NCBI RefSeq assembly: GCF_001941625.1
Contig: NZ_CP016076.1
Coordinates: 2,170,001 to 2,234,000 of the forward strand
DNA: 64,000 nucleotides
From: Actinoalloteichus fjordicus
Lineage (GTDB): Bacteria > Actinomycetota > Actinomycetes > Mycobacteriales > Pseudonocardiaceae
Direction of reading: 5' to 3'
Position 1 is the first letter of the stretch. Every line of letters starts with the position of its first letter. Position numbers and translations under genes: made by a program. The notes under the pieces are model-generated. The model saw only the letters and a program-made list of their open reading frames with translations. It had not been told where the DNA came from and did no database searches. This document shows positions 49,916 through 58,765 of the stretch, piece by piece.

Positions 49916-50686
49916 TCAGCCCCGAGCCCGCCGCCGCGCGGCCCGCTGGACGAGCCAGGAGACGAGATAGCCGCCCGAGTTCGTCGCCAGGTGCACCAGT
50001 GCGGGCGCCAGGACGCCACGGCCCCGGACCCGCAAGGCGTGCAGGGCGAGCCCGACGAGGAATGTGCTCGACACGCCTAGCAGGACGGTCGGCAGCCTGC
50101 CGCGCCCGACGGTGGCCTCCACGGCCCGGTTGTCGCCCGCCAGGCTCATGGCGGGCAGCACGTGCCAGAGACCGAACATCCCCGCCGAGACGATCATGGC
50201 TCGGCCGGGGCTCCCCGTGCCGGAGCCGGTCAGCGCGGGCAGCACGCCCCGGAAGGCGACCTCCTCCGCGAGGACGGTGCCCACCGGAATCCGGATCAAC
50301 ACGGTCCACAGCAGCTCGCCGACGCCCGCCTCAGCCGCCCGGTCGTCCTCGAACGCCCGACGCAGCGCAGGCACGGCCAGGGCGGCGAGCCCGAGACCGC
50401 TCACCACGGCGGTGGCCGCTCCGCCGACTCGCAGCCCCGAGGGCACCGACGCGGACCCCAAGCCGATGTCATCTCGTGACAGTCCGCAACGCCTCGCGAC
50501 GCAGAGTGCGGCTACTGTGATCGACAGGCCTCCGACGGGGTAGGCCTTCGGTGGCAGGATCACATTGGTGCTCACGGTTCCCGCAGCGAGCAGCGCGGCC
50601 ATGGCGGCGAACCCGGCTCCCTCGGGCCACCGGGTTCGTGTCAGGCCGGATCGTCGTCGAGGCATCCCGCCGCCATGGTGCCGCAT
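49916..50686 (-). CDS. CPBP-family intramembrane metalloprotease
   Basis: 256 residues, about seven membrane helices. CPBP/Abi motifs in order: LAEEVAFRGVLPAL (EExxxR), FGLWHVLPAM (FxxxH) and LVHLATNSGGYLVSWL (H/N motif). Relatives cleave CAAX-type or other membrane substrates and can be bacteriocin self-immunity proteins. ATG 50686, with an ATG at 50665 possible. Divergent from the acyltransferase gene. Specific substrate unknown. Confidence 0.88.
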   Translation of the reverse strand: MRHHGGGMPRRRSGLTRTRWPEGAGFAAMAALLAAGTVSTNVILPPKAYPVGGLSITVAALCVARRCGLSRDDIGLGSASVPSGLRVGGAATAVVSGLGLAALAVPALRRAFEDDRAAEAGVGELLWTVLIRIPVGTVLAEEVAFRGVLPALTGSGTGSPGRAMIVSAGMFGLWHVLPAMSLAGDNRAVEATVGRGRLPTVLLGVSSTFLVGLALHALRVRGRGVLAPALVHLATNSGGYLVSWLVQRAARRRARG

Positions 50687-50709
50687 GGTGGGCCGAGAAG
50701 GGAATCACC

Positions 50710-52062
50710 GTGTCGAGATCGACCCCCTCGGAGCAGCCCGATCCGCCCGAGGTCACCTCGACGGCGCAGCCCGCCGCCCTCGAAGGCCCGGCCCTTGCGG
50801 ACTCGGGCCCCACGGAACAGGCCCTCGGGGACTCGGCGTCACCGGAGCAGGCTCGCCTGGAGCAGGCCCCCACGACCCAGGCCCCGACGACCCAGGCCCT
50901 CACGACGCAGGCCCCCACGACCCAGGCCCGTACGAAACCAGCCCCCACGCCGGAGCCCGACCGCCGCCGTGACCGCTACGTCGACCTGCTGCGGGCGATG
51001 AGTCTGCTGGTGGTGGTCCTGTGGCACTGGGCGTTCACGATCCTGGTGTGGAGCCCGGAGGGGCCGGAGGCCACCAGCCCGCTCGGCTTCACCTCGGGCC
51101 TGTGGATCGCCACCTGGCTGCTTCAGGTGCTGCCGGTGTTCTTCTACATCGGCGGCTACGTGCACATGGTCTCCTGGCAGCGCGCCCACGCCAGGGGTAC
51201 CAGCCTCGCCGCGTTCGTCGGCTCCCGGCTGAGTCAGCTCGCCGTGCCCGGCGGCGCGCTCCTGCTCACCTGGGTGGTGCTCGGCGGTGTGCTGAGCACC
51301 ATCTTCAACCTGCGCTGGATGGGCCAGGTGGTGCTGCTGGTGATCAGCCCGCTGTGGTTCCTCGCGGTGTACCTGGTGTTGATCGCGCTGCTGCCGTTCA
51401 GTCTGTGGCTGCACCGACGGTTCGACCTGCTCGCCCTGATCTGGATGGGCGGCGCCGCGATGCTGGTGGACGTCCTGCGCTTCCGCTACGGCCTGGAGCT
51501 GCTCGGCTGGCTGAACATGCTCCTGGTGTGGGGCCTGGCGCATCAGGCGGGCTTCTTCTACCAGCGACTGGCCAGGGTCGGTCGCCGCTTCGGGCCCGTG
51601 GTGCTGTGGGTCGGTCTCTTCGCGCTGGCCGGGCTCGTGTTCTCCGGGCTCTATCCGGGCTCGATGGTCGGCGTGCCCGGCGACCGGCTCTCCAACATGG
51701 CGCCGCCCACCTTCGTCATCGTCGCCCTGCTGGCCTTCCAGATGGGTGCCGTCGAGGTGCTCCGACCGCGGATGCAGGTCCTGCTGCAACGGGCGAGCTG
51801 GCAGCGGTTCAACGACGTGATCAACCGGTTCGCGCTGCCGCTGTTCCTCTTCCACACCACCGGGATGGCCCTGTCGCAGGTGGTGACCTGGCTGATCCAG
51901 GGCAGCCCGATGAACGACACCACCGTGCCGGACGTCGGCTGGTGGCTGGAACGGCCGATCGCGGTGATCGGGCCCCTGCTGTTCACTCTGCCGGTGATCG
52001 CGCTCTTCGGTCGGTACTGGATGCGCCACCGCACGGAGAAGGAGACCTCGCCGCCGCCGTAG
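50710..52062 (+). CDS. Acyltransferase family 3 membrane protein
   Basis: 450 residues. A disordered N-terminal ~90 residues with APTTQ-type repeats precedes ten or so membrane helices. Acyltransferase-3 signature: [20 protein letters not shown] at the first helix with the active-site His. Further helices include [18 protein letters not shown] and [18 protein letters not shown]. The family O-acetylates cell-surface carbohydrates or antibiotics. GTG 50710 has AAGGGA upstream. Ten bases separate it from hisF, so read-through to hisF is likely. Confidence 0.88.
   Translation: MSRSTPSEQPDPPEVTSTAQPAALEGPALADSGPTEQALGDSASPEQARLEQAPTTQAPTTQALTTQAPTTQARTKPAPTPEPDRRRDRYVDLLRAMSLLVVVLWHWAFTILVWSPEGPEATSPLGFTSGLWIATWLLQVLPVFFYIGGYVHMVSWQRAHARGTSLAAFVGSRLSQLAVPGGALLLTWVVLGGVLSTIFNLRWMGQVVLLVISPLWFLAVYLVLIALLPFSLWLHRRFDLLALIWMGGAAMLVDVLRFRYGLELLGWLNMLLVWGLAHQAGFFYQRLARVGRRFGPVVLWVGLFALAGLVFSGLYPGSMVGVPGDRLSNMAPPTFVIVALLAFQMGAVEVLRPRMQVLLQRASWQRFNDVINRFALPLFLFHTTGMALSQVVTWLIQGSPMNDTTVPDVGWWLERPIAVIGPLLFTLPVIALFGRYWMRHRTEKETSPPP
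50866..50940 (+). repeat. 15-bp tandem repeat in acyltransferase gene
   Basis: Five in-frame units, the first and fourth identical (GCCCCCACGACCCAG), encoding [25 protein letters not shown] in the disordered N-terminus. Confidence 0.85.
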
Positions 52063-52072
52063 GCTGGTCGCC

Positions 52073-52846
52073 ATGTCCGTATCACTCCGGGTGATCCCCT
52101 GCCTCGACGTGGATCGGGGCCGGGTGGTCAAGGGCGTCAACTTCACCGACCTCGTCGACGCGGGCGATCCCGTCGAGCTGGCCGCCGCCTACGACGCCGA
52201 GGGCGCGGACGAGCTGACGTTCCTCGACGTCACGGCCTCCTCCGCCGACCGCGAGACCACCTTCGACGTGGTCCGACGCACCGCAGAGCAGGTGTTCATC
52301 CCGCTCACCGTGGGCGGCGGCGTGCGCGCCGTCGACGACGTCGACAAGCTCTTGCGGGCGGGCGCCGACAAGGTGAGCCTCAACACCGCCGCCGTCGCCA
52401 GGCCCGAGCTGCTCCGCGAGGCGTCCCGCCGCTACGGGGCCCAGTGCATCGTGCTGTCGATGGACACCCGGCGAGTCCCGCCGGGGCAGCCGCCGACGCC
52501 CTCGGGCTTCGAGGTGACCACGCACGGCGGTCGCCGGGGCACCGGCCTGGACGCCGTCGAGTGGGCCGAGCGCGGCCAGGAGCTGGGGGTCGGCGAGATC
52601 CTGCTCAACTCGATGGACGCCGACGGGACGAAGGCGGGCTTCGACCTGGACATGATCCGGGCGATCCGGCGGGTCGTCGGCGTGCCGCTGATCGCCAGCG
52701 GCGGCGCGGGCGCCGTCGAGCACTTCCCCCCGGCGGTGGACGCGGGCGCCGACGCGGTGCTGGCCGCGAGCGTCTTCCACTTCGGTGAGCTGCGCATCAG
52801 TCAGGTCAAGGACGGGCTGCGCGAGGCCGGGGTGGTCGTCCGATGA
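52073..52846 (+). CDS. hisF: Imidazole glycerol phosphate synthase, HisF subunit
   Basis: Cyclase subunit working with HisH. 257 residues, TIM barrel. [19 protein letters not shown] carries the first catalytic Asp, [20 protein letters not shown] is the phosphate site, VLSMDTRR and [15 protein letters not shown] carry the second Asp. ATG 52073. Stop overlaps the next membrane-protein gene. Encoded away from hisH but in the same orientation. Confidence 0.96.
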   Translation: MSVSLRVIPCLDVDRGRVVKGVNFTDLVDAGDPVELAAAYDAEGADELTFLDVTASSADRETTFDVVRRTAEQVFIPLTVGGGVRAVDDVDKLLRAGADKVSLNTAAVARPELLREASRRYGAQCIVLSMDTRRVPPGQPPTPSGFEVTTHGGRRGTGLDAVEWAERGQELGVGEILLNSMDADGTKAGFDLDMIRAIRRVVGVPLIASGGAGAVEHFPPAVDAGADAVLAASVFHFGELRISQVKDGLREAGVVVR

Positions 52847-53238
52847 GCGACACCTCCACCAGCTCCTCCCGCACGCCCGTCGAAGTACGGGTCGCCGCGC
52901 TGGCGCTGGCGGGCGGTGCCCTGGCGTTCCTGCTGGTCGGGATCGTCCGCTGGCTGACCGAGGGCGGCTTCGACGTCGTCGGCCTGCCGCTGGTGATCTT
53001 CCTCGCGGTGGGCTCGGCGGGTGCGGGCCTGTTCACCGGCAGGCCGGGACTCCGGATGTTCGCCATGGTCATCGCCGTGCTGGTCGCGCTGTTGTACCTC
53101 CAGTTCGTGCTGAACGACGGATTCTGGTGGGTGCGCGTCCTCGGGGGAATCGCCGCCGCAGGCACCGTCTACGCGGTGGTGCTGCTCAACACCGGGCCCG
53201 CCCGGAGCTTCTTCGGACTGGAAGGCCCCGGCCGCTGA
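52843..53238 (+). CDS. Small membrane protein between hisF and hisI
   Basis: 131 residues with four helices: [77 protein letters not shown] overlaps hisF by four bases and the stop shares one base with the hisI start (TGATG). Position in the his operon is conserved in some actinobacteria; function unknown. Confidence 0.75.
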   Translation: MSDTSTSSSRTPVEVRVAALALAGGALAFLLVGIVRWLTEGGFDVVGLPLVIFLAVGSAGAGLFTGRPGLRMFAMVIAVLVALLYLQFVLNDGFWWVRVLGGIAAAGTVYAVVLLNTGPARSFFGLEGPGR

Positions 53239-53621
53239 TGACTGACGAGACGCTCGATCCCACGATCGCCGCCCTGCTCAAGCGCAACGCCGACGGCCTG
53301 GTGTGCGCGGTCGCCCAGCAGCACGGCAGCGGCGAGGTGCTGATGGTCGGCTGGATGGACGACGAGGCGCTGCGCCGCACGCTGGCGACCCGCCGGGCCA
53401 CCTACTTCTCCCGCAGCAGGCAGGAGTACTGGGTCAAGGGCGAGACCTCGGGACATGCCCAGCACGTCCGGGAGGTCCGGCTGGACTGTGACGGCGACAC
53501 CGTGCTGCTGATCGTCGACCAGGTCGGCGCCGCCTGTCACACCGGGGATCGCACCTGTTTCGACGCCCGCGTGCTGCTGGCCGAGGCGAGCAGTCCGAGC
53601 GATCCTGCCCCACGGCCATAG
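53238..53621 (+). CDS. hisI: Phosphoribosyl-AMP cyclohydrolase
   Basis: Zinc hydrolase opening the adenine ring of PR-AMP. 127 residues, the HisI domain only, no fused HisE. Signatures: [55 protein letters not shown] and the zinc cysteines in [15 protein letters not shown] 53238. hisG and hisE are not in the window. Confidence 0.95.
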   Translation: MTDETLDPTIAALLKRNADGLVCAVAQQHGSGEVLMVGWMDDEALRRTLATRRATYFSRSRQEYWVKGETSGHAQHVREVRLDCDGDTVLLIVDQVGAACHTGDRTCFDARVLLAEASSPSDPAPRP

Positions 53622-53850
53622 GCTCGCCGTCGGGGAGCCCGGAGCGAACACACCTGCCGAGGTCCCCGGAGACGCCATCCCATGACGAGTATTCCACCCG
53701 CCCCGTCATCACTCTCGTCGCGGACGCGGAACTGCACGTCGTCCCCGACCCCGATGACGCCGCAGTTCGGCGAGGATGACGACCCGGCCGCATCGTCGGC
53801 GACGACCAAGACCGAGCTCCCGTGCCCGGGTTCGCATCGCCACCCCGCCG

Positions 53851-54462
53851 TCACGTTCGAGGGCGCAGCCTTCCCGCGTGGGCGCGCCGCCGGGTCGCGA
53901 TGATGCCGATGAGCAGTACGCAGAGGGCGACCTGGTACAGAGCGAAGGCCCAGGCCTGCGGCTCCCACGAGGAGATCGTCATGAGGGTGATCGTCGCGCC
54001 GACACCGACAAAGACGTAGAAGAAGACGTTCTCGGAGTCGGGGTGGCGCCACGCCTTGACGATCGTCGGCGGTGCGGCGACGGCATCGGCGGCCACGGCG
54101 AAGAGCACGGCCAGTGGTGCCGCGCCGAGCCCCAGCCAGATGCACAGTGCGAGCGCGGCGGTCCCCGCGCAGGCGAGATCGAGGACTCCCAGGCGGGTGT
54201 AGTGGCGTCTGGCGATCACGCTCGTCAGAATCACGATCAACGGTCCCACCCCTGCGGCGAGCGTCATCACGGCGGGAAGACCGACATCGGAGTCCAACTG
54301 GGCGAAGAACCCGATCAAGGGAGCGGCGGCCCATAAGGACCAGGTGACGAGGTTGGGGCGTACCCGTCCTCGCGTGATCGCGAACGCATAGCGAACGCTG
54401 CCGACCAGACCGAGCACCGCTCCTGCGAACACCCAGTGCGGGTCGAGCATCCTTGCCTCCAT
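53851..54462 (-). CDS. SWEET/PQ-loop-like membrane protein
   Basis: 203 residues, six to seven helices. The run YAFAITRGRVRPNLVTWSLW near the N-terminus resembles a PQ-loop (Pro followed by x-x-W), and a second comparable segment (APPTIVKAWRHPDSENVFFY) appears half-way, giving a two-repeat layout like SWEET/PQ-loop transporters. No substrate can be inferred. ATG 54462, with an in-frame ATG four codons later. Minus strand, downstream of the DUF397 gene. Confidence 0.6.
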   Translation of the reverse strand: MEARMLDPHWVFAGAVLGLVGSVRYAFAITRGRVRPNLVTWSLWAAAPLIGFFAQLDSDVGLPAVMTLAAGVGPLIVILTSVIARRHYTRLGVLDLACAGTAALALCIWLGLGAAPLAVLFAVAADAVAAPPTIVKAWRHPDSENVFFYVFVGVGATITLMTISSWEPQAWAFALYQVALCVLLIGIIATRRRAHAGRLRPRT

Positions 54463-54647
54463 CCGGAGCGCGGTGAGCAGACGTCGCCGGTCAGCGTGCT
54501 CCGCATGACGCGACGGCAGCCCCGGCCTCGGCCAGGTGGCGGGCGTTGTGCGCCTGCTTGTTCCCGGCTGATGTGGCGAGCGGATCGACAGTGCGGCCCT
54601 GCCGCCGATTGTCTGGTGACAGGGCCGTTCGTCGTCTGGTGGCCTGG

Positions 54648-54845
54648 TCAGCCGAGTCGGTCGGCGCGTAGGGCGTTGAGGAACGTGGTGAAGGTCGTGT
54701 GGTCGACGATGAGGGTGCCGCCGTCGCGGTTCTTGGTGTCGCGGATGCCGATGAAGCCGGGGGCCTGGCCGATCTCGACGCAGTTGGTCTTATGGGCGGA
54801 CCGGCTCGACTTACGCCACCGTCGAAGTTCGAGAGGTTCGGTCAT
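54648..54845 (-). CDS. DUF397 domain protein
   Basis: 65 residues: LELRRWRKSSRSAHKTNCVE, IGQAPGFIGIRDTKNRDGGT, then LIVDHTTFTTFLNALRADRL. The W-x-K-S-S-x-S and IxxRDTKxxDGGxL motifs are the DUF397 signature. ATG 54845 was chosen because AAGGAG lies nine bases upstream, inside the partner gene. DUF397 proteins pair with XRE-DUF5753 regulators, as in the WhiJ-type loci of Streptomyces, where they counter the repressor. Overlaps the partner by 35 bases. Confidence 0.93.
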   Translation of the reverse strand: MTEPLELRRWRKSSRSAHKTNCVEIGQAPGFIGIRDTKNRDGGTLIVDHTTFTTFLNALRADRLG

Positions 54846-55701
54846 AGAGGTCATCTCCTTGGCGGTGGTGAGCAGCGTGCGTCGCGATGAGCCGGACCGA
54901 GTCCTCCGCACTCATCGCGACGGACAGCAGGCTATCCTTGGCCTCTAGGAACGATCGTGTCGTCCGTCGCGTGTGGGCGAAGGTCCCGGAGTCGACGTGT
55001 TCCAAGTGGACGACAGGCGGGGCATCGTCGAACTCCAGCAGGAACCAGCCGCCCATCAGTGCCGCGTGGTATCCCGCAGCGATCGGGAGTACCCGGACCG
55101 AGATGTTCGAGGACTTGGCCCGATCGACTACGTGGTCGAGTTGATCAGCCATGATCATTCGGCTCCCGATGCGCTGGATCAGGGCCGACTCGGCGAGGAT
55201 CGCGGTGAACTTGGGCGCGGTGGGTCCAGAAAGGGCGGACTGGCGTCCGAGTCGGTGCAGCACGGCCTTGGTGGCGACGGTCTCGGGAGTGTCGCCGAAC
55301 CGCATGATCGCGTACGCATAGTCGCGGGTCTGGAGCAGGCCGGGAACCAGCAGCGGGTTCACGTCGGTGATGGTCTGAGCCTCGTTCTCGTATTTCACGA
55401 GCGTGTCGAGTTGCGTCGGGGCGACGCTACTGCCGACGGCGGCCCAGTTTTCCCGGTCGACGTCGCGGGCCATCGTCATAATCCGTTCGCGTGAACCTGA
55501 GTCCGCCCCGATCGCGCCGAGGAGAGTGGCGACCTCGTCGGGTTTCGGGATTCGTGCACCACTCTCGTTGCGGCTGATCGGTGCGTGGTTGACGTCGAGA
55601 CGACGGGCCACTTCCCGGACTGTCAGGCCCTTTTCGAGGCGGGCCTGCCTCAATGCATCGCCGAGGGCTCGGGCCAAGGGTGAGCGATTTGTGCCAGACA
55701 T
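54811..55701 (-). CDS. XRE regulator with DUF5753 domain
   Basis: 296 residues. HTH: ALRQARLEKGLTVREVARRL, DVNHAPISRNESGARIPKPD. The C-terminal DUF5753 domain follows with LDTLVKYENEAQTITDVNPL, LVPGLLQTRDYAYAIM and VRVLPIAAGYHAALMGGWFL. ATG 55701 chosen. WhiJ-like architecture: a DNA-binding repressor whose activity is modulated by the DUF397 partner. It is divergent from a run of six small coupled ORFs, which are its likely targets; a palindrome lies between. Confidence 0.93.
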   Translation of the reverse strand: MSGTNRSPLARALGDALRQARLEKGLTVREVARRLDVNHAPISRNESGARIPKPDEVATLLGAIGADSGSRERIMTMARDVDRENWAAVGSSVAPTQLDTLVKYENEAQTITDVNPLLVPGLLQTRDYAYAIMRFGDTPETVATKAVLHRLGRQSALSGPTAPKFTAILAESALIQRIGSRMIMADQLDHVVDRAKSSNISVRVLPIAAGYHAALMGGWFLLEFDDAPPVVHLEHVDSGTFAHTRRTTRSFLEAKDSLLSVAMSAEDSVRLIATHAAHHRQGDDLYDRTSRTSTVA

Positions 55702-55757
55702 GCACCAGAGAGTACCGATTGAAATTAGGTCTAGTGCAACATAATTGCCCTCACTCG

Positions 55758-55787
55758 GCTTGACATGAATGTTTCGGCAGGTCAAGC
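55758..55787. promoter_or_regulatory. Candidate operator in XRE/small-ORF intergenic region
   Basis: GCTTGAC (55758-55764) and GTCAAGC (55781-55787) form a perfect 7-bp inverted repeat with a 16-base spacer, between the XRE start (55701) and the 26-codon ORF (55836). The surrounding sequence is AT-rich for this genome. Confidence 0.4.
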
Positions 55788-55835
55788 ATGGTGCAGTACC
55801 ACTCATTCGGGTGGACTCATCACGGGGGTGAGCGA

Positions 55836-55916
55836 ATGTCCGTCGTCCTGCTGATCTTGTCCATGTTCGGCGCCTGGTACGCCGTGTTGCATATCTATTG
55901 GGCGGTGTCGCGGTGA
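55836..55916 (+). CDS. 26-residue membrane microprotein
   Basis: MSVVLLILSMFGAWYAVLHI then YWAVSR: one hydrophobic helix with a short basic end. ATG 55836 preceded by GGGGGTGAGC. The stop overlaps the next GTG (GTGA), the start of a chain of coupled genes. Very short, so supported mainly by the coupling and the clean helix. Confidence 0.45.
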   Translation: MSVVLLILSMFGAWYAVLHIYWAVSR

Positions 55917-56101
55917 CCGTCCTCGCAACGAACGTCACCGCCGCGCCGATCTGGGCCGGTCTTCTCCAGCCGGGATACGCGCACGTTCACGACCCCGACT
56001 ACACGTCGGTCGACGTCGCGCGCTGCGGTGCCGTGCTTCGGCCCGCCGACGACGGCGAGCGGCTCCAGCCCTGCCCCGCGTGCCACGGAGACCTCCGGTG
56101 A
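55913..56101 (+). CDS. Small CxxC protein 1 of coupled run
   Basis: 62 residues: a hydrophobic/neutral start (TVLATNVTAAPIWAGLL), then YAHVHDPDYTSVDVARCGAV and PCPACHGDLR. The pattern H...C-G...C-P-x-C is a small zinc-finger style common in actinomycete ORFs near XRE/DUF397 pairs. GTG 55913 overlaps the microprotein stop and its own stop overlaps the next GTG. Function unknown. Confidence 0.6.
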   Translation: MTVLATNVTAAPIWAGLLQPGYAHVHDPDYTSVDVARCGAVLRPADDGERLQPCPACHGDLR

Positions 56102-56301
56102 AGCCGTGGATGCGCAAGGGCCCCGACGAGACCGAGCGGGAGTGGAGCAGGCGGCTGACGCGCACCTGCTGTTGGTGCGGCCGCCAGGACGAGGACTTCC
56201 CCGCATCCGATGCCCACGAGATGAACTGTGCCCGCAGGCCCGAGCAGGGGCGCAGGCCCGCTGCCTCGGAAACCGACGACGACCGAGACGAGGTGCGATG
56301 A
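56098..56301 (+). CDS. Small CxxC protein 2 of coupled run
   Basis: 67 residues: basic start (KPWMRKGPDETEREWSRRL), TRTCCWCGRQDEDF, then DAHEMNCARRPEQG and an acidic end (ETDDDRDEVR). Cys-Cys-x-x-Cys plus a later His and Cys could bind zinc. GTG 56098 and stop both overlap neighbours. No family recognised. Confidence 0.6.
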   Translation: MKPWMRKGPDETEREWSRRLTRTCCWCGRQDEDFPASDAHEMNCARRPEQGRRPAASETDDDRDEVR

Positions 56302-56387
56302 CGAAGGCCGCGATGACGAAGGCTCCGACGACGAAGGCTCCGACGACGGGGGCTCCGATGACAGGGGCTCCGATGGCGAAGATGCCG
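56298..56387 (+). repeat. 15-bp tandem repeat at gene start
   Basis: Six units of 15 bases such as ATGACGAAGGCTCCG, in frame from the start codon of the 131-residue ORF. Units 2-5 end in GCTCCG. Confidence 0.8.
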
Positions 56388-56693
56388 CCTGCCGCGCCTG
56401 CCGACCCCGGATTCGCCGGGCAGTCCGGGGCGGGGCCGTTGCTCGATCGACTTCTGCGGTGGTGGCGGACCCGCCGTCTGCTCGTCGCCGTGGGGCCGCG
56501 AGGCGGTCGACCGCTCATGCCCCCTGCGCCTGTGCCCCAGGTGTCTGCACCCGCTGTGCCCGTGCCCCGGGTGCCCGCGCTCGATCTGCTGGTCTGCCGC
56601 GAACCGGCTCGCGAGCGGGCTCCTCGTGTGGGGGCCGCCGCGCGGGTCCGGCCGTTCGTCCTCATCGGTCGACTCCGGGCGGTGGACGCGTGA
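56298..56693 (+). CDS. Low-complexity protein of coupled run
   Basis: 131 residues. Starts with six imperfect five-residue repeats (MTKAA, MTKAP, TTKAP, TTGAP, MTGAP, MAKMP), then a basic amphipathic stretch (LLDRLLRWWRTRRLLVAVGP) and a Pro/Ala/Val-rich end. Only one cysteine. ATG 56298 overlaps the previous stop (ATGA); its stop overlaps the next GTG. Function unknown. Confidence 0.55.
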   Translation: MTKAAMTKAPTTKAPTTGAPMTGAPMAKMPPAAPADPGFAGQSGAGPLLDRLLRWWRTRRLLVAVGPRGGRPLMPPAPVPQVSAPAVPVPRVPALDLLVCREPARERAPRVGAAARVRPFVLIGRLRAVDA

Positions 56694-56998
56694 GCATCGC
56701 CGCCGGGACGAACGGTGCGGTCGTGTTGCTGCGTGAGTGCGGGCCTGGTGATGGTGATCCGTTCTCGGGGAGTTGGGGTCGGTTGCCGGTGCCGGCTTCT
56801 CCGCAGCGGTGGGCGGGTCGGTTTCGTCGGTTGGAGCACCGTCGGGATGAGACATACCGGTCGGTGTACTTGGCGGAGTGTGGGGCGGTGTTGGTGTCGG
56901 TGCAGGAGTGGGTGCGGTTGTTGCGCTGCTCGGTCTGTTTTCCGGTGGAAGCCGTGCCGCCGTCCGACGGCGTCGATCCGACGGTGGTGGGTTCGTGA
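56690..56998 (+). CDS. Small CxxC protein 3 of coupled run
   Basis: 102 residues: VVLLRECGPGDGDPFSGSWG, WAGRFRRLEHRRDETYRSVY, LAECGAVLVSVQEWVRLLRC and SVCFPVEAVPP. It repeats the Y-x-x-x-Y-L-A-E-C-G...C-x-x-C layout seen in the other small ORFs. Base use shifts here: codons end in T or G much more than in the his and trp genes. GTG 56690; the next ATG overlaps its stop by one base. Confidence 0.6.
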   Translation: MSIAAGTNGAVVLLRECGPGDGDPFSGSWGRLPVPASPQRWAGRFRRLEHRRDETYRSVYLAECGAVLVSVQEWVRLLRCSVCFPVEAVPPSDGVDPTVVGS

Positions 56999-57234
56999 TG
57001 ACGTTGGCCTGGTTTGTGCGGACGGTGCGTACCGGTGATTCCCACCTCGCTGATGCCGGGTGGAACGGCTCCGACCTGATCCGGCCGGTCTGTGCGCCGG
57101 AGGTGGAGTTCCGTCCGATGAATCGACGTCCGTTGCGGGTGTGCTTCTACGACGAGCAGCGTTGCCCGCTGTGCCTGGGACACACTGCCGCCCGGCCGAC
57201 GCCCCCGACCCTGCTGACAGCGGTGTCTTCCTGA
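56998..57234 (+). CDS. Small CxxC protein 4 of coupled run
   Basis: 78 residues: LAWFVRTVRTGDSHLADAGW, RPVCAPEVEFRPMNRRPLRV, CFYDEQRCPLCLGHTA. Three cysteines close to the end form a C...C-P-L-C knuckle. ATG 56998 (TGATG overlap with the previous stop). Last of the six coupled genes. The 238 bp after it hold only a short repeat. Confidence 0.6.
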   Translation: MTLAWFVRTVRTGDSHLADAGWNGSDLIRPVCAPEVEFRPMNRRPLRVCFYDEQRCPLCLGHTAARPTPPTLLTAVSS

Positions 57235-57269
57235 ACTCCGGGTCTTCCCGACTCGGCAGCCTGCCCGAC

Positions 57270-57314
57270 GCCGCTCACCTCGACATCACTCACCTCGACG
57301 CCGCTCACCTCGAC
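57270..57314 (+). repeat. 15-bp tandem repeat, three units
   Basis: GCCGCTCACCTCGAC, ATCACTCACCTCGAC, GCCGCTCACCTCGAC. Intergenic unless a Ser/Pro-rich frame across it is expressed, where it would encode AHLDI-THLDA-type pentapeptides. Confidence 0.75.
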
Positions 57315-57472
57315 ACCGGTCTCCGCCGCCTGCCCGATCCGACGGTGCACCCCGTCGAGCGGGCCGAGGACGAGACGCTCCGCCAGATCCGCACCTGCCG
57401 ATCCTTACCTGGCTTCTCACCTGCCCCGAGACGGCCATCCCTCAGCCGGCCTTCCCTAGGAGAGGACGACGA

Positions 57473-58069
57473 ATGTCCGACACCAGCCCGCATGTCACCA
57501 CCTCCGCCCCGGCATCGCCGCGTCCCCGGCCGGGCGAGCCGCCCTCTCCGGCGGCTCCGCCGGTGGGAGTCTCTTCATCCCCGGTCGATGTGAGTGGTCG
57601 GCCGGTGACTGTCGGTCCGGTGCCTCTTGATGTGGCGGTGGGGGCGCGGGCAGTGTCGGCGGAGCCGTGGGTGATGTGGGAGACGTTGATCGCCGCAGTC
57701 CAACGGTGGACGGTGCAGCCTGCGGATGCCTTGCGGAATTGTCATGGGATCTCGGTGTATGACTATCGGCTGTTGCGGTTGTTGGCGCGGGCGCCGCAGC
57801 CGATGCGGAAGGCCATTGCGAACACGGCGTTGGATCTGCCGCCCCGGAGCCTGGATCACAGCGTGGTCCGGCTGGCGGATCGGGGCTATCTGACGGTCAC
57901 GGGTCGGGGCAGCGGGAAGCGGTTGGCGCTGACGGATCTCGGTATCGAGTTTCTGGAGGCGGTGGTGGAGACCCTGCGTTCGGCCACCGCCGATTCGCTG
58001 GCGGGGACCTCGTTGGCGCCTGGCGACCGGGCCGTCCTGATCAGCCTGCTCAACCGACTCCGCCGCTGA
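57473..58069 (+). CDS. MarR-like winged-helix regulator
   Basis: 198 residues. The first ~70 are Pro/Ser/Val-rich and disordered. Then helices (WVMWETLIAAVQRWTVQPAD) and a winged helix: YDYRLLRLLARAPQPMRKAI, ANTALDLPPRSLDHSVVRLA, DRGYLTVTGRGSGKRLALTD, closing with a dimerisation helix. ATG 57473 follows AGGAGAGG. It is on the same strand as the six small ORFs and may control them; convergent with the TetR gene. Confidence 0.8.
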   Translation: MSDTSPHVTTSAPASPRPRPGEPPSPAAPPVGVSSSPVDVSGRPVTVGPVPLDVAVGARAVSAEPWVMWETLIAAVQRWTVQPADALRNCHGISVYDYRLLRLLARAPQPMRKAIANTALDLPPRSLDHSVVRLADRGYLTVTGRGSGKRLALTDLGIEFLEAVVETLRSATADSLAGTSLAPGDRAVLISLLNRLRR

Positions 58070-58076
58070 CCCGCCG

Positions 58077-58712
58077 TCAGCTCTCCGCAGGCGGCAGCGC
58101 CAGGTCCTCGAAGAGATAACGCCGCAGCGTCGGGGCCAGCGCGGCCACCACCCACGCCGGATCGGCCGTGCTCATCGGTTCGAGACGCAGCATGTACCGG
58201 GTGATGCCCAGGCCGACGATCTGGCTGGCGACCAGCGCGCCGCGCACCCGGGGCTGGTCAACGCCGAGCCTGCCGAGTGCCTCGCCGATGACGAAGCGGC
58301 TCAGCGCCGTGCGCAGCATCTCGGCGGCACTCGCCGTCGAGCTGAAGCTGCGGACCAGCGCGGCGAAGCCGTCGGCGTGGTCGTCCCAGATCGAGACGAA
58401 GGCGGTGAGGAGCCGTTCCGGTGCCGACTCGCGCTCCCCGTCCAGCACGATGTCGACCAGTATCGACGGGTCGAACGGCAGCTCGACGGCCGCCGTGAAC
58501 AGCTTCTCCTTGCCGCCGAACCAGTGGTTGACCATCGCGGCGTCGACGCCCGCGCGCTCCGCGATGGCCCGGACGGTCGCCTGCTCGTAGCCGCGTTCGG
58601 CGAAGACCTCCTTCGCGGAGCGCAGCAGGACCGCACGGGTGTCGCCGCCGGTTCGCCGTCCTCGGCGGCGGGTGCCGCCCGGTTCGTCCAGTGGGTCAGT
58701 CGGGCCGTTCAC
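58077..58712 (-). CDS. TetR/AcrR-family regulator near trpE
   Basis: 211 residues. HTH: LRSAKEVFAERGYEQATVRA, IAERAGVDAAMVNHWFGGKE, then KLFTAAVELPFDPS and a helical C-terminal domain of the TetR_C_17-like kind. GTG 58712, 54 bases divergent from trpE, so a shared control region is possible, though no trp link is known for this family. Ligand unknown. Confidence 0.9.
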   Translation of the reverse strand: MNGPTDPLDEPGGTRRRGRRTGGDTRAVLLRSAKEVFAERGYEQATVRAIAERAGVDAAMVNHWFGGKEKLFTAAVELPFDPSILVDIVLDGERESAPERLLTAFVSIWDDHADGFAALVRSFSSTASAAEMLRTALSRFVIGEALGRLGVDQPRVRGALVASQIVGLGITRYMLRLEPMSTADPAWVVAALAPTLRRYLFEDLALPPAES

Positions 58713-58765
58713 CGCCTCATCATGTCCCCTGACGGCGGGAGAACGCCCACCGGCACAATGACGTC

